A stretch of 64,000 nt of DNA, from the NCBI RefSeq assembly GCF_000420705.1, contig NZ_ATVL01000006.1, positions 648,267 to 712,266 on the forward strand, read 5' to 3'. This document shows positions 25,748-33,369 of this stretch, one piece after another. A program made the position numbers and the translations under genes. The notes beneath the pieces were generated by a model. It ran no database searches. It worked only from the letters and a program-made list of their open reading frames with translations, and was not told the DNA's origin. The stretch is from Hymenobacter norwichensis DSM 15439 (GTDB taxonomy: Bacteria; Bacteroidota; Bacteroidia; Cytophagales; Hymenobacteraceae). Each line of letters starts with the position of its first letter. Positions within the stretch are counted from its first letter, which is position 1.

Positions 25748-27415
25748 GTGGCTTGTTCCTCCTGTTCTTCCGGCGGTAGCTGCTCTACCACTACCTCGGG
25801 CTGCGGCTCGAAGGGTAGCTGTAGCAGCGGCTGCACCCGCCTCAACGTATTCGACTGGCTCCAGGACCTGGATACGCCCAGCGACTTCAAAGGCTTCGAC
25901 ATAGTTGAAATCCGCTTTAAAGGCGGCCGTAAAGACTTCTACCGCAACACCCACCACCTGCCCCTCGTCACTGGCGACGCCGTAGTGGTGGAGGCTGGCG
26001 GCAATGGCTGGCACTTAGGCCACGTTTCGCTGAAAGGCGAATTGGTGCGCCTCCAGATGAAAAAGAAAAAGGTGCCCCTAGATTCCAAGGACATCCACAA
26101 CATCCTGCGGGTAGCCACCGAGCAGGACACCGAGCGGTGGAATGCCGTGCGCGACCTGGAAACCGGCACCATGTTCCGGGCCCGCACCGTGGTTGACGAG
26201 TTGCGCTTGCGCATGAAGCTCTCCGACGTGGAGTACCAGGCTGACCGCACCCGCGCTACCTTCTTCTATTCGGCCGAGGACCGGGTTGATTTTCGGGACC
26301 TAATCAAGCGCCTCGCCGATGAGTTTCGGGTGCGGGTGGAAATGCGCCAGATTTCGTTGCGCCACGAGGCCGGCCGCTTGGGTGGTATTGGCGTGTGTGG
26401 GCGTGAGTTGTGCTGCTCCACCTGGCTCACCGATTTCAAGAGCGTGAGCACCACCGCGGCCCGCTACCAGAACTTGAGCCTCAACCCGGCCAAGCTGTCG
26501 GGGCAGTGTGGGCGCCTCAAGTGCTGCCTCAACTACGAGCTGGACACCTACCTCGACGCCCTCAAAGACATTCCGCAAGTGCAGCGCCCGCTCCAAACCG
26601 AGAAAGGCGACTACACGCTGCAAAAAACCGACATCTTCAAGCGCAAAATGTGGTTTGCGGTGCGCGGCGACAACAACTGGGTGGTGCTGCCCGTGGAGCG
26701 CGTGCGCGAAGTGCTGGACATGAACAAGCGTGGCGAAAAGCCCGACACGCTGCTGGTACCCGTGCGCGAAGAAGAAAAAGCGCCCGAAGTAACGGCCATT
26801 GTAGAAGGCTCACTGGAGCGCCTCGATGATAAGATTCAAGCCAGCAAGCGGAGCAAGCGCGGCAAGAAGAAAGGTAAGCCTGAAGACGTAGTAGCCGCCG
26901 CGCCACGCCCAACCAGTGGCCGCCCTGTTGCTCCGAGCCGGGGTGCTGCTCCTGCACGCCCTACTACCGTGCCAGAGCCCGTTGCCGAGTCGTCGGCCCC
27001 AGTACCGGAGCAACAGGGCGCCGCCGCTGGCACTGCTGGTGAGGAGCCCCGGCGCCCCCGCGGTGCCGCTGCCCGCCCCCTCAACCGCCGCAACAACCGC
27101 AACCGTTCCGGTAATTCCAACTCAGCCGATGGCACGCGCCCAGAAGGCTCGTCGCGCAACGCTGACGGCCGCCGCAATGCCCCTGCCGACGGCACCAAGC
27201 CCGACGGCAACTCGGAAAGTCGGCCGCCGCGTAGTGGCGAAAGACGAGGTGGCCGGGGAGCATCGGCTTCCGGCGAAGGTGGCGAAAACCGCCCCAGCAG
27301 TACCGAAGGTGGCAACCGGCCTCCACGGGAAGGTGGTCGCTCGGGCCGCCGCGGTGGCGGCCGCCGCCCCGAAGGTGGTGCCGCTTCCGCGCCTTCTGCT
27401 TCTCCTGCTTCCTGA
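25748..27415 (+). CDS. ricT: PSP1-domain protein, RicT/YaaT family, with long basic tail
   Basis: 555 residues. The PSP1 domain (about 35-310) belongs to the RicT family, whose Bacillus member works with RicA and RicF to steer RNase Y; the role in Bacteroidota is not established. The start is Cys/Ser/Gly-rich (CSSCSSGGSC). The diagnostic cysteines GVCGRELCC and GQCGRLKCC near 218 and 258 are present and could bind an iron-sulfur cluster. From about 360 on the protein is low-complexity Pro/Ala/Arg/Gly with RRGG and GRR clusters and is probably disordered. The start codon is GTG at 25748. gldH follows after 15 bases, a pairing common in Bacteroidota. Confidence 0.9.
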   Translation: MACSSCSSGGSCSTTTSGCGSKGSCSSGCTRLNVFDWLQDLDTPSDFKGFDIVEIRFKGGRKDFYRNTHHLPLVTGDAVVVEAGGNGWHLGHVSLKGELVRLQMKKKKVPLDSKDIHNILRVATEQDTERWNAVRDLETGTMFRARTVVDELRLRMKLSDVEYQADRTRATFFYSAEDRVDFRDLIKRLADEFRVRVEMRQISLRHEAGRLGGIGVCGRELCCSTWLTDFKSVSTTAARYQNLSLNPAKLSGQCGRLKCCLNYELDTYLDALKDIPQVQRPLQTEKGDYTLQKTDIFKRKMWFAVRGDNNWVVLPVERVREVLDMNKRGEKPDTLLVPVREEEKAPEVTAIVEGSLERLDDKIQASKRSKRGKKKGKPEDVVAAAPRPTSGRPVAPSRGAAPARPTTVPEPVAESSAPVPEQQGAAAGTAGEEPRRPRGAAARPLNRRNNRNRSGNSNSADGTRPEGSSRNADGRRNAPADGTKPDGNSESRPPRSGERRGGRGASASGEGGENRPSSTEGGNRPPREGGRSGRRGGGRRPEGGAASAPSASPAS

Positions 27416-27430
27416 TTCTGTTTCCTGTTT

Positions 27431-27925
27431 ATGCTAAAGTTGTTTCGTGTGCTTCCGGCCTTCGGGTTGAGCCTGACGCTCCTGCTGACTGCCTGCGACC
27501 CGAGCCAGGTGTATGAGAAAAACGTCGATTTCGACAACTATACCTGGTCGGTGCGGCAGAAGCCGGCTTTCACCTTTGATATTGCCGATACCACCCAGCG
27601 CTACGATGTGTACTTCAACATTCGTAACGCTTCGGCTTACGGCTACTACAACCTGTATCTGAAGCATACGCTCACCGATCCGGCCAACAAGCAGGTGTCG
27701 CAACTGCTTCACCAGATGATTCTGATGGACCCGCAAACCGGCGAGCCACGCGGCAAAGGCACCGGCGACATCTACGACCACCAGTTTCTGGCCCTGCCCA
27801 ATCAGCAGTTCCACCAAACTGGTACCTACAAAATTGTGCTGGAGCAGTATATGCGCCAGGCTCAGCTACCCGGCCTGATGGCTGTGGGGGTGCGAGTGTC
27901 CAAAGCCAAACCCGCCACTCCCTAA
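27431..27925 (+). CDS. gldH: gliding motility lipoprotein GldH
   Basis: 164-residue lipoprotein: basic start, hydrophobic core and lipobox TAC with Cys22. The mature part shows the GldH features VYEKNVDFDNYTW, the beta strand YDVYFNIRN and GDIYDHQF. In Flavobacterium GldH is needed for gliding; it is also present in Bacteroidota that do not glide, so motility is not proven here. It is cotranscribed with ricT (15-base gap) and ended by a strong terminator. Confidence 0.9.
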   Translation: MLKLFRVLPAFGLSLTLLLTACDPSQVYEKNVDFDNYTWSVRQKPAFTFDIADTTQRYDVYFNIRNASAYGYYNLYLKHTLTDPANKQVSQLLHQMILMDPQTGEPRGKGTGDIYDHQFLALPNQQFHQTGTYKIVLEQYMRQAQLPGLMAVGVRVSKAKPATP

Positions 27926-27955
27926 GGTGCTACTCCGGTATCTTTTCAAAAAAGC

Positions 27956-27989
27956 AAAAACGCCCTGGTTGTATAACCGGGGCGTTTTT
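27956..27989 (+). terminator. rho-independent terminator of ricT-gldH
   Basis: 15-bp stem with one G-U pair (AAAAACGCCCTGGTT / AACCGGGGCGTTTTT), a 4-nt loop and a run of six T, 31 bases after the gldH stop. Confidence 0.85.
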
Positions 27990-28059
27990 TGTTGAAGCAA
28001 TGCCTAAGGAGAACCGCAAAGGCGGCTAGCAACGGCCACCAGTTGGCACCCGAGAGTAG

Positions 28060-28257
28060 CTATACCGCAATACGCTCAACTTTAACTGCATTGAGGCCTT
28101 TTTTGCCTTCGATAACATCAAACGAAACCCGGTCATTCTCACGGATTTCGTGGATAAGGCCGGTCTGGTGCACGAAAATATCTTGGCTGTTTTCGTCCTG
28201 AATAATGAAGCCGAACCCTTTTGCTTCATTGTAGAACTTTACTTTACCGGTTTTCAT
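28060..28257 (-). CDS. cold-shock domain protein (CspA family)
   Basis: 65 residues forming a single cold-shock domain that binds single-stranded RNA or DNA and acts as an RNA chaperone. RNP1 reads KGFGFI (13-18) and RNP2 reads DIFVHQ (26-31), both standard. It starts with MKTGKVKFYN as in most members. It is divergent from the gene at 28452 across 194 bp, so a long leader as in other csp mRNAs is possible; no exact promoter box was seen. Confidence 0.95.
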   Translation of the reverse strand: MKTGKVKFYNEAKGFGFIIQDENSQDIFVHQTGLIHEIRENDRVSFDVIEGKKGLNAVKVERIAV

Positions 28258-28451
28258 AATACTACTAAGGTTGATTTGGAAGAGGAAAAGGAAGTGAAAA
28301 AGATGCAGGTAAATCTAAGGGGTATTTTGAACTCGCCCAACTCAAAAGTGCCAAATCCAACCCCGACCCCTACGGAAGCGTAGCAGTAGCTACCTGGCCC
28401 GGCCTCCCTGCGTGGCTAACTGCCGTTGTTCTACCATTGCTTTTCTGTCCT

Positions 28452-29294
28452 ATGGAACCTTCCACCACGCCCAACCCAAGTCCCGAGCAAACTGCCACTG
28501 GTAACGCGCTGCCCTCGGCCCACACCGAGCCCCACGAAGTGCCCGGCAGCGACGCCAGCAACAGCGTCACCGACTCCTTTGCCGATGAAGACCGGCGCGA
28601 CAACCAACTGGCCAACCCCGGCCGCGGCGAGTTTGGCGCTCACGGCCCCGGCCATACGCAAGGCGGTTTCGGCAACCAGTTCCGCGGCGACGAGGTGTAC
28701 GGCGGCCAGGTAGTGCCCGCCGAGGCCACTCGGGGCGGCTACGCGGGTGGCACAACCGAAAACAACACTGGCTCGGCAGAAAGTACTCCCACCAACCAGA
28801 GTTCTAGCACCTTTGGTACCCAGCCCGGCACGCCAGTAGAGGGCTCGGCTGTTTCTCCTGACTATGGCAACGACAACAACGCGCCGCAGCACTTGAGTGG
28901 TGGCTACAGCGAAGACTACGGCCGTTCCTCGCTGGGCGGTACCAGCAATGCCGGCGCCAACCTAACCGGCCAGCGCAACCAAGTGGAAGACGAATACCTG
29001 CCCGCCGATAGCAAAGAAGAAGCTACGTCGCCGGGCGGTTTTCAGGCCGATCCAGCGCCGGTACCCAACCAGCCCGCTGTGGCCGGCGCCAACGAGCACA
29101 CCAAGCCCGACGCTGCCCGCGAAGCCGACGAGTCGCGCACGGGCTACGTGCGTACCGAAGGCGAGCATAGCGAACAAGGCAATACCGGCGCGGGCATCGG
29201 TAGCAAAGGCGGTTCCTACAACGACCCCAATGGCCCCAAAGGCGACGCGCCCGGCCAAACTGGTCCCCAAAATACCGAACCGAAAGCGCAATAA
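28452..29294 (+). CDS. hydrophilic, probably disordered protein of unknown function
   Basis: 280 residues with almost no long hydrophobic stretch, no signal peptide and no membrane helix. Composition is dominated by Gly, Asn, Pro, Thr, Ser, Glu and Ala, with repeated short pieces (GGYA, GGYS, NTG, TGAG, GPKG). It looks like a soluble disordered protein, comparable in composition to stress or desiccation-protective hydrophilins, but no family was recognised. An in-frame ATG exists at 28437; the one at 28452 gives MEPSTTPNPSPEQ. The regular codon use of a high-GC gene supports it being real. Confidence 0.65.
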   Translation: MEPSTTPNPSPEQTATGNALPSAHTEPHEVPGSDASNSVTDSFADEDRRDNQLANPGRGEFGAHGPGHTQGGFGNQFRGDEVYGGQVVPAEATRGGYAGGTTENNTGSAESTPTNQSSSTFGTQPGTPVEGSAVSPDYGNDNNAPQHLSGGYSEDYGRSSLGGTSNAGANLTGQRNQVEDEYLPADSKEEATSPGGFQADPAPVPNQPAVAGANEHTKPDAAREADESRTGYVRTEGEHSEQGNTGAGIGSKGGSYNDPNGPKGDAPGQTGPQNTEPKAQ

Positions 29295-29313
29295 GCAGCG
29301 CAACAAGTCAGCG

Positions 29314-29351
29314 GGCCGCCGTGTCTCGGAAGCATCCGAAATACGGCGGCC
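29314..29351. terminator. probable bidirectional terminator hairpin
   Basis: GGCCGCCGT / ACGGCGGCC pair perfectly, with an inner 5-bp stem TCGGA / TCCGA around AGCA. It lies between the convergent genes ending at 29294 and 29368. No T run follows, so intrinsic termination is less certain. Confidence 0.5.
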
Positions 29352-29367
29352 TTGCTGTTGCTGCACT

Positions 29368-30243
29368 TTACTGCCCTTTAGGTTTTTTGCGGGTAGCCTG
29401 GTAGATGCGACCTTTCTCGTTGCTGAACACGAAGTTCTCGTTGTCGATAAAGGAAATGGCTTCGGTTTGGCCTGAACTTGGGATGGGCAGGCAGCTTTTG
29501 CGGCCGTCGAAGAGGCGGCGGCCGGGTTGGCGCTCTATCAGATACACGTGGCCGTAGCCGAGCAGGGCCACCGTGCGGCTGTCGGGGCTGAGGTCAGCGC
29601 CGGTTATCCAGGTGTTGATTTTGATACTATCGAGCAGGGTGGCTACGTGGTAGCCGGGGCGAGCGGGTACGCCGTACATCTTCACCCAGTTGCCTTTGCC
29701 GCGGTTTTTAGTGAACAGATACAGGCTATCCTGCCGGTAATAAAACGCCTCACAATCGAAGTTGCGCTCGTCTTTGCGCGGCGGAAATTCCTTTTGATCG
29801 GGGTAGCGAAACTGAATGGTGTCTACCTGATTAAAGTTCACCCCGCTGAGCCGGTAAATGGCTAGGTTGCGGCGCTTGTTCTGGTTGTTGCCGAAGTCGC
29901 CGATGTAGAGGTGGCCTTCGTCGTCGCGGGTTAAATCCTCCCAGTCGATGTTGACGAGTGGCAGCTTGAGCGTCTGCAACAAGTCGCCCTGCGGCGTAAC
30001 CTTGTACAAACTGGCTGCTGTGCCCCCGTCGCCGTGGGTCCATAAGTCGCCTTGGTCATTGGCCAGCGCAAATCCCGAGCTTTCAATAAGAACCGTCTTC
30101 GATATCCGGCCAATCTGCCGCACTGCGTAGTCTTGCCGCACCTGCGAGAAGTCGCCCCGGCCACCGTCTGGCGCACACCCGCAGATAACCGATTGCAGGA
30201 ACACCAACACAGGAAAGAGCTTATCGCGCAGTAAAAACAGCAT
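29368..30243 (-). CDS. putative lipoprotein with beta-propeller-like repeats
   Basis: 291 residues. A basic-hydrophobic start ends in ICGC with Cys23 as a plausible lipobox cysteine. The mature part has propeller-like strands with aromatic and acidic motifs (GDLWTHGDGGT, DWEDLTRDDEGHLYIGDFGNN, NFDCEAFYY, LYLFTKNRG, ADLSPDSRTVALLGYGHV). The pairing of 'IDWEDL' with 'DCEA' resembles SdiA-regulated or phytase-like propeller proteins, which often bind calcium. The function is not known. Confidence 0.7.
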   Translation of the reverse strand: MLFLLRDKLFPVLVFLQSVICGCAPDGGRGDFSQVRQDYAVRQIGRISKTVLIESSGFALANDQGDLWTHGDGGTAASLYKVTPQGDLLQTLKLPLVNIDWEDLTRDDEGHLYIGDFGNNQNKRRNLAIYRLSGVNFNQVDTIQFRYPDQKEFPPRKDERNFDCEAFYYRQDSLYLFTKNRGKGNWVKMYGVPARPGYHVATLLDSIKINTWITGADLSPDSRTVALLGYGHVYLIERQPGRRLFDGRKSCLPIPSSGQTEAISFIDNENFVFSNEKGRIYQATRKKPKGQ

Positions 30244-30383
30244 TTCAGGGTGATTAAGTGAACTAGAACACCTGCCTTCGGCTTCCGGCAGTACCAGGCT
30301 AGGAGCACTGCTAGGGCGTTGCGCGCTGCAACAATACGCACGGCTGGCTCCTGATGCTACTACGCGAGAAAATAGGCGGGCTA

Positions 30384-31382
30384 CTACTTGAGCACCAAGT
30401 ATGGCTGAAGTTTCAAGTAAGTAGCCTCATCCAGCACCCGAATCTGGCGCAGGTCGGTGGGTTGGTGGAATGGGCCGTGCTGCTGCCGATACGCTACCAG
30501 CACGCGGGCCAGGCGCTTCCCCATGTACGGGTGGGCCTGCAACACCTCGAACGGCGCGTTGTTCACATCCAACATAGCTGGCGCAAAACCAGCGCGTACA
30601 AACGTGTACTTGCGCAAGCTGTCTACCAAGTCGGGCGCGTCACGCAGACTGTAGATTTCGCTGAGCTGCTCGGCCCGTAGGAAGCCGCCCAGCCGCTGCC
30701 GGTACTCCACTAACCGCCCCGACAGCCCGCGTCCAATCCCCCGAATCTGCATGAGCTGGGTGGTATCGGCGGCATTGAGGTCAAAGGGTTGGAGGTTGCG
30801 GGGCTTGCGGGCGAACTTGCTGGGCGCGGTGCCAGACTCCGTGCGCGCTGGGTAGGTGCTGTTTGCGGGGTAGCGGCTGGCGTAGGTGCGCGCCTCACGC
30901 GCCGGCAGTTGCTCGGGTAGCTGGATGTAGGGTGCCAGCCGGGCATAGGTAGTATCAGAAAGACCGTAGGCTTTACGGATTTGCTCTTTGGCACGAAAGC
31001 CGCCTACCACGTCGCGGTACTTTACCAGCCGCTTAGCCAACCACTCCGGCAGGCCCCGCGCCTGCCAGTCAGTAACCGCGAAGCTATTGGGGTTGAAAGG
31101 AGCCAGCGCCACCTGAGGTACCCGCGCCCGCGCCACATAAGTGCGGCGCGGGTAGCGGCTGTTGCTGGCGTAAGTGGGCCGTGCTTGCCGTTGAGCTGCC
31201 AGTTCCGCCGCCAACGCATCAAGCTGTTGCTGGTCGGTGGCGGGATTGTAGGTGGCCAGGCGTGGCCGCACCAACGGCGGAAGCACCAGCAACGCCACTA
31301 AAAGGCCAAGCAGCACAACAAAGCCAGATGTTTCGCGGCGCGAAAACCCGAAATAGCGGCGGAGCCAACGACTAGGCTTCAT
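30384..31382 (-). CDS. membrane-anchored helix-hairpin-helix protein, ComEA-like
   Basis: 332 residues. A basic start and one membrane helix (about 20-38) anchor the protein, followed by a Tyr/Arg/Pro-rich linker. Helix-hairpin-helix units follow: one around WQARGLPEWLAKRLVKYRD, one around FDLNAADTTQLMQIRGIG, and one around DVNNAPFEVLQAHPYMGKR. Such units bind double-stranded DNA without sequence preference. ComEA proteins receive DNA at the membrane during uptake, but no other competence gene lies nearby, so DNA uptake is only a possibility. Confidence 0.85.
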   Translation of the reverse strand: MKPSRWLRRYFGFSRRETSGFVVLLGLLVALLVLPPLVRPRLATYNPATDQQQLDALAAELAAQRQARPTYASNSRYPRRTYVARARVPQVALAPFNPNSFAVTDWQARGLPEWLAKRLVKYRDVVGGFRAKEQIRKAYGLSDTTYARLAPYIQLPEQLPAREARTYASRYPANSTYPARTESGTAPSKFARKPRNLQPFDLNAADTTQLMQIRGIGRGLSGRLVEYRQRLGGFLRAEQLSEIYSLRDAPDLVDSLRKYTFVRAGFAPAMLDVNNAPFEVLQAHPYMGKRLARVLVAYRQQHGPFHQPTDLRQIRVLDEATYLKLQPYLVLK

Positions 31383-31514
31383 AATCGATAAGAAGATAGG
31401 TGGTATAGAAAGTAAAGCGTAGCTAATGGAACAGCAAAATAAGACGAGTTCAGCTTGCGGTTGTCGTGTGCCGGTCGGACCTCTTTTTCAGGCAGCCCGA
31501 CCAAAGCATAATTC

Positions 31515-32483
31515 CTATTTCCTGATTTTCACGTCCACATCGTAGCGGTAGCGGGGCGGGCCGCCCAGCGGAATAGCAAAGAAGGGTAGCGCCACATCGT
31601 ACTGGTCAGTGACGTAGAAGACCAGGTCATTGCCTTCTTTGGTAAGTGAAGTGAGACGCATATCCAAGGATAGGCCGTGCTCTTTGTCGCTGATGGGATG
31701 CACGCTGCGGGCCCACACGTTGTCTTGGCTGACGGCGGCGGGATGGCCGTTTTTGGCCACGCTGAAAATCTTGATGCTCACGTCGCCGTCCAGGTCGAAG
31801 TTGCTTTGCCGCACACTCACCACCCGGTCGTTCACGAAGGGGTAGAGGTGCGTGATGGCACGCTTGGTGGGTACCAACCGGAAGGCATATTCATAGGTGA
31901 AGGCGTTGCCGCCTTCCACGGCCACATTTTCAGTGGGGCTCGTGCTCAGGAAATAGCGGTATAGGTTGCCATCGTCGCCGGATTTGCCTTGGGCAATGAG
32001 CTTGAACACGTACCCCTCGAACTCCGGCACCAACTCGCCTTCCAGCGGATTGAGGGGCCCAAAGGTGTACCACTTGCCATCATACTTAGGGTCAACTCCA
32101 AACTTCACTTGCTTGAGCAGCGTACCCGACCGAAAATTGCCCTTGGGCTCGGTGGCGCGGGCATCGGGGCCGGAATGCGTGCCTACGCCGCCGTACAAAC
32201 TGAACTCGGTGGTGGTGTTCCAGTTGAAGCGCTTCTCATCGAACTGCCCGCCGCAGTCGGGGTCGAACACGCGGATGTAGACCGGCTGCCGATTGGCTTT
32301 CGGAATCAGGAAAAAGAAGGTCTGGGTGAAGTCGTCGTCGCCCCAGCTTTTATCGGCCTGCGCCCCAAACGTAACCAGAGACGCAATATTTTCGCCGGGG
32401 TTTGGCACCGCTTGCGCCTGCGCGGGGCAGCGGCAGAGCAGTGTCAGAAACCCGCAGAGAAGAAAAAATCGGAACGCACGCAT
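31515..32483 (-). CDS. conserved secreted protein of unknown function
   Basis: 322 residues from the ATG at 32483, chosen because it begins a standard signal peptide (RFFLLCGFLTLLCRCPAQAQA); the frame is open up to 32513. The mature part is rich in beta strands and aromatic residues (TQTFFFLIPKANRQPVYIRVFDPDCGG, YRYFLSTSPTENVAVEGGNAF). There is no repeat, metal motif or sorting domain that could be named. It ends with a possible Bacteroidota-type beta-sandwich. The gene stands alone, divergent from the DinB gene. Confidence 0.65.
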   Translation of the reverse strand: MRAFRFFLLCGFLTLLCRCPAQAQAVPNPGENIASLVTFGAQADKSWGDDDFTQTFFFLIPKANRQPVYIRVFDPDCGGQFDEKRFNWNTTTEFSLYGGVGTHSGPDARATEPKGNFRSGTLLKQVKFGVDPKYDGKWYTFGPLNPLEGELVPEFEGYVFKLIAQGKSGDDGNLYRYFLSTSPTENVAVEGGNAFTYEYAFRLVPTKRAITHLYPFVNDRVVSVRQSNFDLDGDVSIKIFSVAKNGHPAAVSQDNVWARSVHPISDKEHGLSLDMRLTSLTKEGNDLVFYVTDQYDVALPFFAIPLGGPPRYRYDVDVKIRK

Positions 32484-32608
32484 GACGGCAAGATACTTGG
32501 ATTTTGCCAGCAAATACGGGGGTTTGCCGCAGTATAATTGCCGATGCCGGTTGCGGCCCGTATCATTACGTATGCGTTAGTCCGCGTCCTTATCTCCGTC
32601 CGTTCAGC

Positions 32609-33202
32609 ATGAGTCCTTACTCCACCCATACCGCCGAGTTTTTCGATGGTCTGACCGCCGACCTAGCCACCCTGCGCGACATTACGCAGCGCCGGTTTCG
32701 GCCCCTCACCGACGACCAACTGAACCGGCGCCCCAGCCCCAGCAAGTGGAGTGTGGGGCAGTGCCTGGAGCATCTCAACATTGTGGGTGGCCACTACCTG
32801 CCCACCATTACGCGCAAGCTCAAGCAGGCCCAGGAACGCGGCACCAAGCCGGCCGCTACCGTGAAGCACGGCATCATTGGCACTAAAATGACGGAAGCCA
32901 TGCGCACCCCGGCCAGCGAAAAGTCCACCACGGCGCCACAACGCTATGCGCCCAGCGGCTCCCGGCTGCCCCGCACGGTAGTAGAGGTTTTTCTGCGCCA
33001 GCTAGATGAGCTGGAAGGGTTGCTGCAACAGGCCCGCAAGGTGAATGCCAACGCCATCCGTATTCCAAACCCCATCATTCCGCTGCTCTGGCCGCGCCTC
33101 CCCGATGTGGTGGAGCTGCTGGTAGTGCACCTCAAGCGCCACGTAGCGCAAGCCGAAAAGGTGCTGGAAACCCGTGGCATCACGCCCGGCCAAACCGCTT
33201 AG
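32609..33202 (+). CDS. DinB-family protein (putative metal-dependent hydrolase or transferase)
   Basis: 197 residues forming a four-helix DinB/YfiT-like bundle. The three metal-binding histidines of the fold are visible: His55 in SVGQCLEHLN, and the pair in VVHLKRH near the C-terminus. Family members include bacillithiol S-transferases and other thiol-linked enzymes; the substrate here is unknown. The start at 32609 is preferred over the longer frame from 32504, whose first residues do not resemble the family. A terminator follows 28 bases after the stop. Confidence 0.85.
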   Translation: MSPYSTHTAEFFDGLTADLATLRDITQRRFRPLTDDQLNRRPSPSKWSVGQCLEHLNIVGGHYLPTITRKLKQAQERGTKPAATVKHGIIGTKMTEAMRTPASEKSTTAPQRYAPSGSRLPRTVVEVFLRQLDELEGLLQQARKVNANAIRIPNPIIPLLWPRLPDVVELLVVHLKRHVAQAEKVLETRGITPGQTA

Positions 33203-33230
33203 GCCGCATAGCCATTAAGCTATTTCAATG

Positions 33231-33261
33231 AACGTCCCCGCTGGCTGACAGCAGGGACGTT
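33231..33261 (+). terminator. rho-independent terminator of the DinB gene
   Basis: 13-bp stem with one mismatch (AACGTCCC-C-GCTG / CAGC-A-GGGACGTT), a 5-nt loop and TTTT after it. Confidence 0.7.
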
Positions 33262-33369
33262 TTCTGTTTTGCGGGAATAGCCCGCTGTTATTTTCAAGCC
33301 CACGTGTGGAATTTGCTGTAGGTCGGCATCTGAATTGTATCAACTTGCCACCCCATCCGTTTCTGTTGT

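Noticed and set aside
25502..26014. 170-codon minus-strand frame overlapping the start of ricT as one gene
   Set aside because: The part over ricT is a mirror reading; only the last ~55 residues look protein-like, reported separately as a possible remnant.
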